64,000 nucleotides of DNA from Lawsonibacter celer (GTDB lineage: Bacteria; Bacillota; Clostridia; Oscillospirales; Oscillospiraceae): assembly GCF_014281125.1 (NCBI RefSeq), contig NZ_JACOEA010000006.1, positions 92,521 to 156,520 of the forward strand, in the 5' to 3' direction. Shown here piece after piece: positions 8,957 through 17,970 of the stretch (its first letter is position 1; each line of letters starts with the position of its first letter). The position numbers were made by a program, and so were the translations under genes. The notes under the pieces were generated by a model. It was not told where the DNA came from and did no database searches. It was given only the letters and a program-made list of their open reading frames with translations.

Positions 8957-10309
8957 TCAGGTAAAACCGGGGCGGCCCTCCGCGGAACACACCGATCCGC
9001 GGACGACCTGTACCTCTTCTCTCATATTATAACCGATGTCGTTCAAATATGCGACAGTTTTTTTCTCCAGCCGTTCCCCGGGCGCGGCGACGGGAATCCC
9101 GGGGGGGTAGGGGGCCACCTGCTGGGCCAGGATCCGGCCGACGCACTGGGAGAGGGCCAGGGCCTCCGCCGGGGCAAACAGGGCCTGGCGGGGGGAGAGG
9201 ACTGCCTGGGGCAGGGGGGGAGGCGGCGGAAAGGCGCACTCCCCCCGGGGCAGGGCGTCCAGACCGGCGCGCAGCCGGGCAAATTCCGACGGGCCGTCGG
9301 CGCAGGACAGGATAAACACCACATGCCCCCGGTCGGCCATCTCCGGGTAGATCCCCTGGGCGGCAAGGCGGTCCTGGTCGGCAAAGCCGTCCGGAGAGCG
9401 GAGCACAAAGCGGGTTGGGTCCAGGGGGGCGTCGACCGGAGTCAGGGCGGGGTAGTAGGCCCGCAGGGAAGCGGTGCGCTCCGCCGCGCGGCGGTAAGCG
9501 GCGCCCCCCTCCTCCTCCATCCAGGCCCGGGTGGCGTCCAGGGCGGCCAGGAAGGGGAAGGAGGGGCTGGAGGTGCCAAAGAGGGCGGCAGTCCGACGCA
9601 CCCGGGCCGGGTCAAAGGCCGCCGAGGAAAAGAGCAGGGCGGTCTGCCCCGGCGCAGGGAGGGTTTTATGGGCGGACACTACGGCCAGGTCGGCGGCAGA
9701 GAGGGCATAATCCCCCAAAAAAGGGAGATGGGCCCCGTGGGCCGCGTCCACAGCCAGGACCGCGCCGTGGGCGTGGGCAATCCGGGCCAGGGTGGGAATA
9801 TCGGACAACACTCCGTAGTAAGTAGGCGAGGTAATACAGACCGTTTTGATGCCGGGGTGGAGGGACAGCTGCCGCTCCAGCTCCTCCGGGGCGATGGGGC
9901 CGGCCACGCCGGGGCCGCTCAGCCAGGGCCGCTCCAGAAAGACTGGGTACAGGTCCAGCAGCGCCAGGGCGTGGAACGCGGAGCGGTGGCATCCCCGGTC
10001 CAGGAGCACCTGCTCCCCCGGCCGGCAGGCCAGCGCCAGGGCAGTATGTACGCCCTGGGTGGAGCCCCCGGTGAGGAAAAAACAGTGGAAAAAGTGGAAA
10101 ACCCGGGCCCAGAGGGCCTCGGCGGCCTCAATGGGTCCGCCGCCGGCGTACAGATCGCCAGTGGGGGGCAGCTCGGTCACATCCAGGGCGGCGAACCCCG
10201 CCAGCTCCGGCAGGGGGAGGGGCTTGCCCTTGTGCCCCGGCATATGCATCCGCAGGGGCTCTGCTCCGGCAAAGGCCCGCAGAGCGTCATAGAGAGGGGT
10301 GGATGACAT
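8957..10309 (-). CDS. PLP-dependent Orn/Lys/Arg decarboxylase family protein
   Basis: A 450-aa fold-type I PLP enzyme of the YaaO/SpeA-like group of basic amino-acid decarboxylases. N-terminal MHMPGHKGK, phosphate-binding GGSTQGVHTA (about residues 81-90), PLP aspartate in AVDAAHGAHL and catalytic Lys215 in SAHKTLPAPGQ are visible. It is shorter than inducible decarboxylases and lacks their wing domain. Start has AAAGGAGGCGCCT upstream. It lies 12 bp before darA, as yaaO lies near yaaQ in B. subtilis. Substrate (arginine, lysine or ornithine) cannot be decided. Confidence 0.88.
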   Translation of the reverse strand: MSSTPLYDALRAFAGAEPLRMHMPGHKGKPLPLPELAGFAALDVTELPPTGDLYAGGGPIEAAEALWARVFHFFHCFFLTGGSTQGVHTALALACRPGEQVLLDRGCHRSAFHALALLDLYPVFLERPWLSGPGVAGPIAPEELERQLSLHPGIKTVCITSPTYYGVLSDIPTLARIAHAHGAVLAVDAAHGAHLPFLGDYALSAADLAVVSAHKTLPAPGQTALLFSSAAFDPARVRRTAALFGTSSPSFPFLAALDATRAWMEEEGGAAYRRAAERTASLRAYYPALTPVDAPLDPTRFVLRSPDGFADQDRLAAQGIYPEMADRGHVVFILSCADGPSEFARLRAGLDALPRGECAFPPPPPLPQAVLSPRQALFAPAEALALSQCVGRILAQQVAPYPPGIPVAAPGERLEKKTVAYLNDIGYNMREEVQVVRGSVCSAEGRPGFT

Positions 10310-10470
10310 AGGCGCCTCCTTTCGTGTGATTTGTTCCCGCGAGAGGTTTGTCGCCTCAGGGAGACGGAGGAATACGCTCCCGTGCGGGGGCCAAACCCAT
10401 TTTCACCGGCTGCGCCGGTATAAAGAGTTTCTAAGCGGCCGAGCCGCTAAGAAGCCCTAAATTTTGACAG

Positions 10471-10920
10471 ACCAAAAGAAACGGTTTTGGATGCCAAAGA
10501 GAAAGCCTGACGTTCATCTGATGTCATTGGCTTCTATGGCCGGCGCGCCCGTCAGGGCGACCTAGGAGCTTCCTTCGGCGGCTCGGCCGCCTTCCCTGGC
10601 ATGGCAGACTCCCGTGAAGAGCGCTTCGCATAGTGTCCGCGCAACTGGGCTGTAAGGTCGTTCAAGCCGCAGGGTTGGACACAACGCATGGCACCTGTGG
10701 CGGCTCGTCTGCACTACGCAGAAGCAGCTGCTCACAGGTTTTGCGGTTTACATGCCGAGGGGCGGCAGCCGGATTTACAGCGGGCGCCGGACCGATACGA
10801 GCCCTGAGGGGTATAGGGTTTGCGGGCCGATTCAGCGGCACCGCCGCCCGACTCCCGGGGTCCAGGGGTCAAAACCCCTGGTTGTTTTCCCCCGGCTTTT
10901 GCAACTCAAAAGCCGGGCCC
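10471..10920 (+). repeat. Intergenic dispersed repeat, copy 2 (decarboxylase-lepA spacer)
   Basis: Diverged copy of 2015-2405 in the same orientation. The main difference is an extra stretch of about 62 bp (roughly 10700-10762). It ends in the same CCCGGCTTTTG hairpin (10890-10917). It occupies most of the 10310-10988 spacer, which otherwise holds only the decarboxylase upstream region and the lepA 3' flank. No convincing coding capacity on either strand. Confidence 0.75.
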
Positions 10921-10988
10921 CCGGAGGGAGCCTCCCCACACGGGAGCGCAAACCTCCGTCTCCTTCGGGGAAGAGGCCCGATAGAACC

Positions 10989-12797
10989 TTACTCCTCGTC
11001 TAGTTTAAGCACTGCCATAAACGCCTCGGTGGGGATCTGAACAGAACCGAGGGAGCGCATCTTCTTTTTGCCCTCCTTCTGCTTTTCCAGCAGCTTTTTC
11101 TTGCGGGTGATGTCGCCGCCGTAGCACTTGGCCAGCACGTCCTTGCGCATGGCCCTGACCGTTTCCCGGGCAATGACCTTGCCGCCGATAGCAGCCTGAA
11201 CGGGCACCTCGAAGAGTTGGCGGGGAATGTTCTCCTTGAGCTTTTCGCACAGCCGGCGGGCCCGGGGATAGGCCTTATCCTTGTGGGCGATAAAGGACAG
11301 GGCGTCCACCTGGTCGCCGTTGAGGAGCATATCCACCTTCACCAGCTCGGAGGGCTCATAGCGGTCCAGCTCGTAGTCCAGGGAGGCGTAGCCCTTGGTG
11401 CGGGCCTTCAGGGTGTCGAAGAAGTCGTAGATGATCTCGCCGATGGGCATGGAGTAGTGCAGCTCGGCCAGGTTGGTGTCCAGGTACTGCATATCCTTAA
11501 AGACGCCCCGGCGCTCCTGACACATGGGCATAATGTTGCCCACATAGTCCGGCGGGGTGACGATGGAGACCTTGGCATAGGGCTCCTCCGCGCTGGCGAT
11601 CACCGCCGGATCCGGGTAGCTGTGGGGATTGTCCACCAGGACCACCGTGCCGTCGGTCTTGGTGATCTTGTAGATGACCGAGGGCAGGGTGGTGATCAGG
11701 TCCAGGTCGAATTCCCGCTCCAGCCGCTCCTGAATGATCTCCATGTGGAGCATGCCCAAAAAGCCGCAGCGGAAGCCGAAGCCCAGGGCGGCGGAGGACT
11801 CGGGCTCAAAGGACAGGGAGGCGTCGTTGAGCTGGAGCTTCTCCAGCGCGTCCCGCAGGTCGGGGTATTTGGAGCCGTCCTCGGTGTAGATGCCGCAGTA
11901 TACCATGGCCCGGGCGGGGCGGTAGCCGGGCAGGGGCTCCGCCGCCGGGGCGGCGGAGCCGGTAACCGTGTCGCCCACCTGGGTGTCCTTCACGTTCTTG
12001 ATGGAGGCGGTAAAGTAGCCCACCTCCCCGGCAATCAGCTCCTCACAGGGATCCAGCCCCAGGGGGAGCAGGTGGCCGCACTCCAGCACCTCGTACTGGG
12101 CGCCCGAGGCCATCATCTTCACCTTCATACCGGTTCGGATAGCGCCCTCCATAACACGGAAGTACACGATTACCCCCCGGTAGGCGTCGTACTGGCTGTC
12201 AAAAATCAGGGCCTTCAGGGGGGCGGAGGGGTCCCCCTTTGGGGCGGGGATGTGGCGGACAATATCCTCCAGGACCGCGTCGATGTTGATCCCCTGCTTG
12301 GCGGAGATTTCAGGGGCGTCCTGGGCGGGCAGGCCGATGATGTTCTCGATCTCATCCTTCACCCGCTGGGGGTCGGCGGCGGGGAGGTCAATCTTGTTGA
12401 TGACCGGACGGATCTCCAGGTCGTGCTCCAGGGCCAGATAGGTGTTGGCCAGGGTCTGGGCCTCAATGCCCTGGGCGGCGTCCACAATGAGCACTGCCCC
12501 CTCACAGGCGGCCAGGGAGCGGCTGACCTCATAGTTGAAGTCCACATGGCCCGGGGTGTCGATGAGGTTGAGCTCATAGACATTACCGTCCTGGGCCTTG
12601 TAGTTGAGCCGGACAGCCCGGGCCTTGATGGTAATGCCCCGCTCTCGCTCCAGGTCCATGTTGTCCAGCAGCTGGGACTCCATTTCCCGCTGGGACACAG
12701 CGTCGCATTTCTCAATCAGCCGGTCAGACAGCGTGGATTTGCCGTGATCAATGTGGGCGATAATGGAAAAGTTGCGGATTTTGGATTGGTCGGTCAT
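10989..12797 (-). CDS. lepA: Elongation factor 4 (LepA)
   Basis: Translational GTPase that back-translocates or remodels stalled ribosomes. 602 aa with G1 [15 protein letters not shown]2 [11 protein letters not shown]3 DTPGHVDF and G4 NKIDLP, the EF4 C-terminal domain and the [10 protein letters not shown] tail. The start is the ATG at 12797, because [13 protein letters not shown] matches the family N-terminus and GGAGGTGCCGACGT precedes it. A truncated copy of its own 5' end lies upstream (12974-13036), and that frame stops in an ATGA overlap with this start. Confidence 0.97.
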   Translation of the reverse strand: MTDQSKIRNFSIIAHIDHGKSTLSDRLIEKCDAVSQREMESQLLDNMDLERERGITIKARAVRLNYKAQDGNVYELNLIDTPGHVDFNYEVSRSLAACEGAVLIVDAAQGIEAQTLANTYLALEHDLEIRPVINKIDLPAADPQRVKDEIENIIGLPAQDAPEISAKQGINIDAVLEDIVRHIPAPKGDPSAPLKALIFDSQYDAYRGVIVYFRVMEGAIRTGMKVKMMASGAQYEVLECGHLLPLGLDPCEELIAGEVGYFTASIKNVKDTQVGDTVTGSAAPAAEPLPGYRPARAMVYCGIYTEDGSKYPDLRDALEKLQLNDASLSFEPESSAALGFGFRCGFLGMLHMEIIQERLEREFDLDLITTLPSVIYKITKTDGTVVLVDNPHSYPDPAVIASAEEPYAKVSIVTPPDYVGNIMPMCQERRGVFKDMQYLDTNLAELHYSMPIGEIIYDFFDTLKARTKGYASLDYELDRYEPSELVKVDMLLNGDQVDALSFIAHKDKAYPRARRLCEKLKENIPRQLFEVPVQAAIGGKVIARETVRAMRKDVLAKCYGGDITRKKKLLEKQKEGKKKMRSLGSVQIPTEAFMAVLKLDEE

Positions 12798-13036
12798 ACG
12801 TCGGCACCTCCATAGGCAAAGCCACGCTGGGGCCCCGCAAGGCGGGGCGCGGCGAAAAGCCGAGTACAAGTATTTTGGCCGCCGGCCAAAATTTTGGCGC
12901 AGGCGGAATTCACTTCCGCCGAGCAGATGAAATCAAAAGGGGCCCCCGCGCGGCCGGCCGGCCGCGTGGGGAAGGATTTGCCATGATCGATGTGGGCGAT
13001 AATGGAAAAGTTGCGGATTTTGGATTGGTCGGTCAT
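12794..13036 (-). pseudogene. Truncated duplicate of the lepA 5' end
   Basis: Positions 13036-12974 repeat the first 63 bp of lepA with two mismatches, including its own GGAGGTACTCATTT ribosome site. The peptide begins [20 protein letters not shown] and then runs into element A, ending 80 codons later at a TGA that overlaps the real lepA ATG as ATGA. It is probably a by-product of element insertion. The upstream ribosome site is likely the ancestral one, so translation of this leader may feed ribosomes to lepA. Confidence 0.7.
12812..12973 (+). mobile_element. Short structured element A between lepA and its duplicated 5' end
   Basis: About 162 bp with no conserved gene. It holds several hairpins: GCCCCGC/GCGGGGC, TTTTGGCC/GGCCAAAA, CGGAA/TTCCG around TTCAC, and a terminal stem from CCCCCGCGCGGCC to GGCCGCGTGGGG. 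The core near 12904-12955 (CGGAATTCACTTCCG, then AAATCAAAA and GGGGCCCCCG) matches element B at 19346-19468. Both sides are bordered by a 77-bp direct repeat of the lepA start region (12735-12811 and 12974-13050). No transposase is present. The mobility assignment is an inference. Confidence 0.6.
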
Positions 13037-13132
13037 AAATGAGTACCTCCATCGAGTATGAAAGCCCAGTCGGAGCCCGGCGGCGGAGCCAGCTGGGCGA
13101 GGACGGGCGGCGAACGAAGTGAGCCTGCCCGT

Positions 13133-13834
13133 TTACCGCTGGGCATTATGGGAGGAGAGCTGACGGTTCACCCGCTCTCCAGTGTTGTGGATGATCTGCA
13201 GAAGAGACTGGTACAGCCCGGGATAGCTCTCCATCAGCGCGTCGTTGTTCATGGTGGGGAAGCTCCCCTTTTCCTTCACATGGGCGGCCAGAGCGTCCAC
13301 ATATTCGGCCTCGGAGCAGATCATATCCGCAGTGGTGACGCCGGTGAGAAACTGCCGGGTGGGGACGGAGAAGAAGTCCTCATTCTGGGAGCCGTCCGCC
13401 CGATAGAGGTGGCGAAACAGCTTATAGACAGCGGTGCCCAGATACTGGGCGGCCGCCGTGATCGCGTCCTTCCGCCCGGTTTTGCCCAGCAGGTCAAAGA
13501 GCACTCCCACGGAGTTGACCAGCAGCTTTTTGTTCAGGGTTGCCATAATGGAACCGTGGAGCACATTATCCTTCTCGGTGGAATAGTCGTAGAGCTCGTC
13601 CGGAGAGACGATGGTAGTGCCGTCCCGGGAGAGGGTGCGGCCCAGCAGAAAGTCCGCCGATACATTATAGTAGTCACAGGCGCGGATCACAAAGGCGAGA
13701 CCCGGCTCCCGCACGCCGTTTTCATAGTGGGAGAGCAGCGCCTGGCTGATGCCCAGGTCCTTGGCCGCCGCCCGCTGGGAAATCCCCTTTTCCTGGCGGA
13801 GGAGAGAGAGACAGCGGGAAAAATCAGAAGACAT
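13133..13834 (-). CDS. XRE-family transcriptional regulator
   Basis: A 233-aa protein with an N-terminal Cro/CI helix-turn-helix (ISQRAAAKDLGISQALLSHY, about residues 18-37) followed by a uncharacterised C-terminal half of about 170 residues. The start was chosen at the ATG after GAGGTGTGTTCT; the open frame runs far upstream but only as a shadow of pta. It is divergent from pta. The shared 200-bp spacer carries a TTTACT-N17-TATACT promoter for this gene and inverted ATGGCAAAA/TTTTGCCAT motifs (13875-13883 and 13929-13937) that could be its operators. Target genes unknown. Confidence 0.85.
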   Translation of the reverse strand: MSSDFSRCLSLLRQEKGISQRAAAKDLGISQALLSHYENGVREPGLAFVIRACDYYNVSADFLLGRTLSRDGTTIVSPDELYDYSTEKDNVLHGSIMATLNKKLLVNSVGVLFDLLGKTGRKDAITAAAQYLGTAVYKLFRHLYRADGSQNEDFFSVPTRQFLTGVTTADMICSEAEYVDALAAHVKEKGSFPTMNNDALMESYPGLYQSLLQIIHNTGERVNRQLSSHNAQR

Positions 13835-13867
13835 AGAACACACCTCAAATATCAAAACAGTGAGTAT

Positions 13868-13896
13868 AGTATAGATGGCAAAATACCAAAAGTAAA
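13868..13896 (-). promoter_or_regulatory. Promoter of the XRE regulator
   Basis: On the minus strand: TTTACT (13896-13891), a 17-bp spacer, TATACT (13873-13868), about 34 bp before the ATG. An ATGGCAAAA half-site lies in the spacer, which fits autoregulation. Confidence 0.5.
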
Positions 13897-14035
13897 GCAT
13901 AAAATTTTCACGATTTTTTGTCTTTTGCCATTGTGGAATCTGGAAAGGGTGTTGTATAATGAATACATCATCAAGTGTTGTGAGAAAGCGAGAAGAAAGG
14001 GTAACTTTAATTTTTTTATGGAGGCGTAATTTTCC

Positions 14036-15013
14036 ATGCATATGTTTCAAAAGCTGATCGAAACCCTGAAGGCCAGCCCCAAGCGGATTGTATTTACCGA
14101 GGGAACCGACCCCCGCATTCTGGAGGCCAGCGCCCGGCTGCTCTCCGGTACCTTCCTGAGCCCCATCCTGGTGGGCAATGTGGAGGAGGTCCACAAGGCA
14201 GCTGAGGAGGCCGGCTTCAATATCCGCGGCGCCCAGATCCTCGACCCCGCTACTTATGAGGGTATGGACAAGATGGTGGAGGCCATGATGGAGCTGCGCA
14301 AGGGCAAGATGACCGCCGAGGAGTGCCGCGACGCGCTGATGAAGGGGAACTACTTCGGCACCATGCTGGTCAAAATGGGCGAGGCGGACTGCCTTCTGGG
14401 CGGCGCCACCTACTCCACCGCCGACACGGTGCGCCCCGCGCTGCAGCTGATTAAAACCAAGCCCGACAACAAGATTGTCTCCTCCTGTTTTATTATGGTG
14501 CGTGAGGGCGTGGGCGATAACACCGTGCTGGCCATGGGCGACTGCGCCATTAACATCAAGCCCACCGAGGACGAGCTGGTGGAGATCGCCCTGGAGACCG
14601 CCAAGTGCGCCAAGATCTTCGGCATCGCCCCCAAGGTCGCCTTCCTGAGTTACTCCACTAAGGGCTCCGGCAAGGGCGAGGATGTGGACAAGATGCGCAA
14701 CGCCTGTGCCAAAGCCAAGGCGGCCGCGCCCGATCTGGCCATCGACGGTGAGATGCAGTTTGACGCGGCCGTGTCCCCAAAGGTGGGCCAGCTGAAATTC
14801 CCCGGCTCCACGGTGGCGGGCTATGCCAACACCTTTATCTTCCCCGACATCAACGCTGGCAACATCGGCTACAAAATTGCCCAACGACTGGGCAATTTTG
14901 ACGCCTACGGCCCCATCCTGCTGGGCCTGAACGCCCCCATCAACGACCTCTCCCGCGGCTGCAACGCCATGGAGGTCTATTCCATGGCCATCATCACCGC
15001 CGCGCTGGCGTAA
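14036..15013 (+). CDS. pta: Phosphate acetyltransferase
   Basis: Interconverts acetyl-CoA and acetyl phosphate, the step before acetate kinase in acetate and ATP formation. 325 aa, the compact Pta type. Conserved segments include FTEGTDPRILEA, GADCLLGGA-like EADCLLGGATYSTADTVRPA, GEMQFDAA and GYKIAQRLG near the C-terminus. GGAGGCG lies about 10 bp before the ATG at 14036; the ATG at 14042 is an alternative. ackA is not adjacent. Terminated at 15082-15109. Confidence 0.95.
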   Translation: MHMFQKLIETLKASPKRIVFTEGTDPRILEASARLLSGTFLSPILVGNVEEVHKAAEEAGFNIRGAQILDPATYEGMDKMVEAMMELRKGKMTAEECRDALMKGNYFGTMLVKMGEADCLLGGATYSTADTVRPALQLIKTKPDNKIVSSCFIMVREGVGDNTVLAMGDCAINIKPTEDELVEIALETAKCAKIFGIAPKVAFLSYSTKGSGKGEDVDKMRNACAKAKAAAPDLAIDGEMQFDAAVSPKVGQLKFPGSTVAGYANTFIFPDINAGNIGYKIAQRLGNFDAYGPILLGLNAPINDLSRGCNAMEVYSMAIITAALA

Positions 15014-15081
15014 AAGAAGCGCGGAGAAGCCGCCCGTCGCCGGAGGCTTCGCAGCGTGACAGCATTCGTATACACGAGAAG

Positions 15082-15109
15082 GGAGCGCCCTGCTGGGCGC
15101 TCCTTTTTT
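15082..15109 (+). terminator. pta terminator
   Basis: Stem GGAGCGCCC, loop TGCT, GGGCGCTCC, followed by TTTTTT. Confidence 0.9.
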
Positions 15110-15301
15110 GTACTTCGATCGCCGGAGGCTATTCATTTTAAATATGGGCAAATATACCAAAAAATGTTTGACAAAAAAGGGGATTCCCTCTTTGCCAACA
15201 GCCCAGATAGGGGATTTAAAAACAGTGGAGCAGGAAGGGGCACAACATATCGTGTTGACGCAGTAGAAGCTGAGGATCATAGAGGGGTGGGAGGCCAGGG
15301 C

Positions 15302-15330
15302 TTGACTTAAAGCAGAAAAAAGTGTATCAT
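15302..15330 (+). promoter_or_regulatory. Promoter upstream of the M23 peptidase gene
   Basis: TTGACT, 17-bp spacer, TATCAT. Just downstream are three TTTGT(AA) motifs about 10 bp apart (15334-15360), which could bind a regulator. The rest of the 15110-15425 spacer shows nothing recognisable. Confidence 0.7.
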
Positions 15331-15425
15331 TGCGTTTGTAACCATTTGTAATTATTTGTTTCCAGCCTATACGGCTTTGGTGGGCTGCGGGCGATGGAAC
15401 AGAGGAAATGAGGAGGGATTTCGAT

Positions 15426-16886
15426 ATGGAAGAAATCCTGCATGCCCCGCAGCGTGGGGCGAGGTCGGAGGGCACGGCGCGGGGCGCTGCTGCGGATCTG
15501 CTCCGACGCCTGCGCTGCGGTATAGAGAACCAGGCGGCCAATGGATGGAAAATGGTCAATCCGGGCAGCTTTCTGGCTGTGGCCGCCGCGGTGGGGATCC
15601 TTTCGGTTCTGACGTCGGTGTATGCCACCGGCTGTGTGGTCTCCGTGGACGGGGTGCGCTTGGGCGCGGTAGCCAGCCAGGCGGACTTTGAGAAGGTTGT
15701 GGAGCGGGTAGAGGACCGGGCCACGCGGATCTTGGGCCATGACTACACGCTGGACCAGGAGATCACGTACGATACCGCCCTGCTGGAGCGGGATGAGATC
15801 GGACCGGCCAGCCGGTTTGAGACCGTTCTGTTTGACCAGATCGGCGAGGTGATGAAGAGCTATGTGCTCAAGGTGGACGGGCAGGTGATCGGCGCAGTGG
15901 AGGACGAGGCGGAGGTCACGGCCCTGCTGGACACCATCAAGGCCCCCTATATCAATGACGCCACCACCTCGGTGGAATTTACCTCCAATGTGGTGGTCAG
16001 CCACGAATACACCTCATCGGACGTCAATCAGGATGTAGCCGCTATGGAGGAGATCCTCACCGCCAACACCAATGGAGAGACGGTATATGAGGTCCAGGCG
16101 GGCGACACCTTTATGCAGATCGCCATTGACAACGGCATGACCATGCGGGAGCTGGAGGCGCTTAATCCCGATGTGGACGTGGACCGGATTTATATTGGAC
16201 AGCTGCTGACGGTAAAGGAGGAGATCCCCTTCCTGTCGGTGCGCACGGTGGACCGGCTGACCTATGAGCAGGCCATTGAGTGCCCGGTGGAGCAGGTGGA
16301 GGACAGCTCGATGTATCAGGGTGACAGCAAGGTGCTGGACCCCGGTGTGGAGGGGCAGAGCCTGGTGACCGCTGATGTGATCTATGTCAACGGCAAGGAG
16401 CAGGAGCGGGATGTGGTGGAGACCACAGTCCTTTCCGAGCCCACGGCAAAGGTGATCGCGGTGGGCACCAAGGAGCGGCCCAGCTGGATGCCCAAGGGCT
16501 ACTTCATCTGGCCGGTGTACGGCAACATCACCTCCTACTTCGGATACCGCTCCATCTTTGGCTCCTACAGCTACCACGGCGGGCTGGACATCGCGGCGCC
16601 CTACGGCACCGGGATTGCCGCCGCGGACGGCGGCACGGTGGTGTTTGCTGGAACGGCCAGCGGCTCCAACTGGAGCTACGGCAAGCTGGTAATTGTGGAC
16701 CACGGGAACGGCAAGCAGTCCTATTACGGCCACTGTTCCAGTATCTTGGTTTCCGCCGGGGATCACGTCTACCAGGGGCAGACCATTGCCCGGGTCGGCT
16801 CCACGGGCCGCTCCACCGGGAACCACTGCCACTTTGAGGTGCGGATCAATGGCACCCGGGTCAACCCCCTGTCCTATCTGAACTGA
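15426..16886 (+). CDS. M23 metallopeptidase with LysM and G5 domains
   Basis: Cell-wall endopeptidase acting outside the membrane. 486 aa: a cytoplasmic N-terminus, one TM/signal anchor (about residues 45-65), a linker, LysM (VYEVQAGDTFMQIAIDNGMT to YIGQLLTV), a G5 domain (SVRTVDRLTYEQAIE onward), and a C-terminal peptidase M23 domain with YHGGLDIAA and HCHFEVRING as zinc and catalytic residues. Start chosen at 15426 because GAGGAGGG sits 9 bp upstream; 15408 is an alternative. It resembles sporulation or cell-separation hydrolases, but a precise role is not shown. Confidence 0.92.
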   Translation: MEEILHAPQRGARSEGTARGAAADLLRRLRCGIENQAANGWKMVNPGSFLAVAAAVGILSVLTSVYATGCVVSVDGVRLGAVASQADFEKVVERVEDRATRILGHDYTLDQEITYDTALLERDEIGPASRFETVLFDQIGEVMKSYVLKVDGQVIGAVEDEAEVTALLDTIKAPYINDATTSVEFTSNVVVSHEYTSSDVNQDVAAMEEILTANTNGETVYEVQAGDTFMQIAIDNGMTMRELEALNPDVDVDRIYIGQLLTVKEEIPFLSVRTVDRLTYEQAIECPVEQVEDSSMYQGDSKVLDPGVEGQSLVTADVIYVNGKEQERDVVETTVLSEPTAKVIAVGTKERPSWMPKGYFIWPVYGNITSYFGYRSIFGSYSYHGGLDIAAPYGTGIAAADGGTVVFAGTASGSNWSYGKLVIVDHGNGKQSYYGHCSSILVSAGDHVYQGQTIARVGSTGRSTGNHCHFEVRINGTRVNPLSYLN

Positions 16887-16890
16887 TAAG

Positions 16891-16923
16891 AAACGGACGC
16901 GCGGCTGCGCGTCCGTTTTTTTA
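16891..16923 (+). terminator. Terminator of the M23 peptidase gene
   Basis: Stem ACGGACGCGC, loop GGCT, GCGCGTCCGT, then TTTTTTT. It abuts the end of the convergent yihY-family gene and probably serves both. Confidence 0.88.
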
Positions 16924-17802
16924 TTGCTCCGGGGGCTCGCTGCTCCGACGGTACATCTGCTGAAGATAGACCAGCTTTCTCCGCCGGTACCACACACAGT
17001 TGAACACATTGCCGAGGATCAGGATATTTCCGCAGAGATAAAGCCATACCAGCAGGATAATGATGGAGGTCAGGGACCCGTATACCAGGGAGTAACGGGA
17101 GGACATCCCCATAAACCAGGAGAACAGGACTGAGGCCGCCACCAGGGACACGGCGGCAATGGCTGCGCCGGCAAATACGGGAGGCCGGGGCCGCCCTCTG
17201 GGGGCGGACATCCTGTAGACCACCAGCACAAAGAAAAGCACCAGACAGAACAGGATGGGGAAGCGCAGCCACCGCCAGACGGAGAGCAGGGCACCAGTGT
17301 CCAGCCGGAGCAGGCGCTCCGCCATCTGGAGCAGCCATTCACCGGTAAACAGAACCACGATGGACAGGTAGATGGTGATGAGAAACAGAATGGAAAAGGC
17401 CACGCTGGCCAGAATCTGCCCGATGCCGTGGTAGCTCCTGCGCTCGTAAATATCCCCCATAATGTTCATCAGGGCCCGAAAAGCGGCGGAGGCGGAAAAG
17501 AGGATCATGACCACACCGGCCGCCAGCAGGGCGGAGGACTGATTGGTGGAAATATATTGAATATACTCCCCCAGAATGTCCAGCGTGCTCCGGGGCAGAA
17601 AGGGGGAGGCGGCGGAGAGGACCGCAGCAATGTCCAGATTCAGCAGACCGATAAAGGCGTTGATGCAGATGAGAAAGGGAAAAAAGGAGAGAATCAGAAA
17701 ATAGGCCAGCTCAGCGGCGGAGCGGGCCACATGCTTGGAAAAATAGAGATCGGCAATCTCCAGTGCGAATTTTACCGGGGCGCGCCGCAGAAAGTCCTTC
17801 AT
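16921..17802 (-). CDS. YihY/BrkB family inner-membrane protein
   Basis: A 293-aa polytopic membrane protein of the YihY/virulence factor BrkB family, once mis-assigned as RNase BN. Six hydrophobic segments are visible. Family signature residues AAELAYFLILSFFPFLI occur near the N-terminus and GSLTSIIILLVWLYLCGNIL near the C-terminus. No transported substrate is established for the family. It stands alone between two convergent or divergent units. Confidence 0.9.
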   Translation of the reverse strand: MKDFLRRAPVKFALEIADLYFSKHVARSAAELAYFLILSFFPFLICINAFIGLLNLDIAAVLSAASPFLPRSTLDILGEYIQYISTNQSSALLAAGVVMILFSASAAFRALMNIMGDIYERRSYHGIGQILASVAFSILFLITIYLSIVVLFTGEWLLQMAERLLRLDTGALLSVWRWLRFPILFCLVLFFVLVVYRMSAPRGRPRPPVFAGAAIAAVSLVAASVLFSWFMGMSSRYSLVYGSLTSIIILLVWLYLCGNILILGNVFNCVWYRRRKLVYLQQMYRRSSEPPEQ

Positions 17803-17920
17803 ACCCTCACCTCAGGAAAAGAATGGAAACAGTATACGACAGTTTGGCGGGCAATGCAAGAAGAAATGTCCGAAACGGGCCGGCAGGGGCGGCCCCCTGC
17901 TGAAAACAGCGGGAAAAAGC

Positions 17921-17948
17921 AAAAACCGCCTGCATATGCAGACGGTTT
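17921..17948 (-). terminator. rpsT terminator
   Basis: Minus-strand hairpin AACCGTCTGCATATGCAGGCGGTT followed by TTTG, 23 bp after the rpsT stop. Confidence 0.75.
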
Positions 17949-17970
17949 CATGTTGCCTCAGACGTTTTGC

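Noticed and set aside
11217..12815. 532-codon open frame antisense to lepA
   Set aside because: Same composition artefact; lepA on the other strand is unmistakable.
13133..15724. 863-codon continuous minus-strand frame over pta and the XRE gene
   Set aside because: Only the last 233 codons (the XRE gene) have a ribosome site and protein-like sequence; the rest is a shadow of pta and the peptidase gene.
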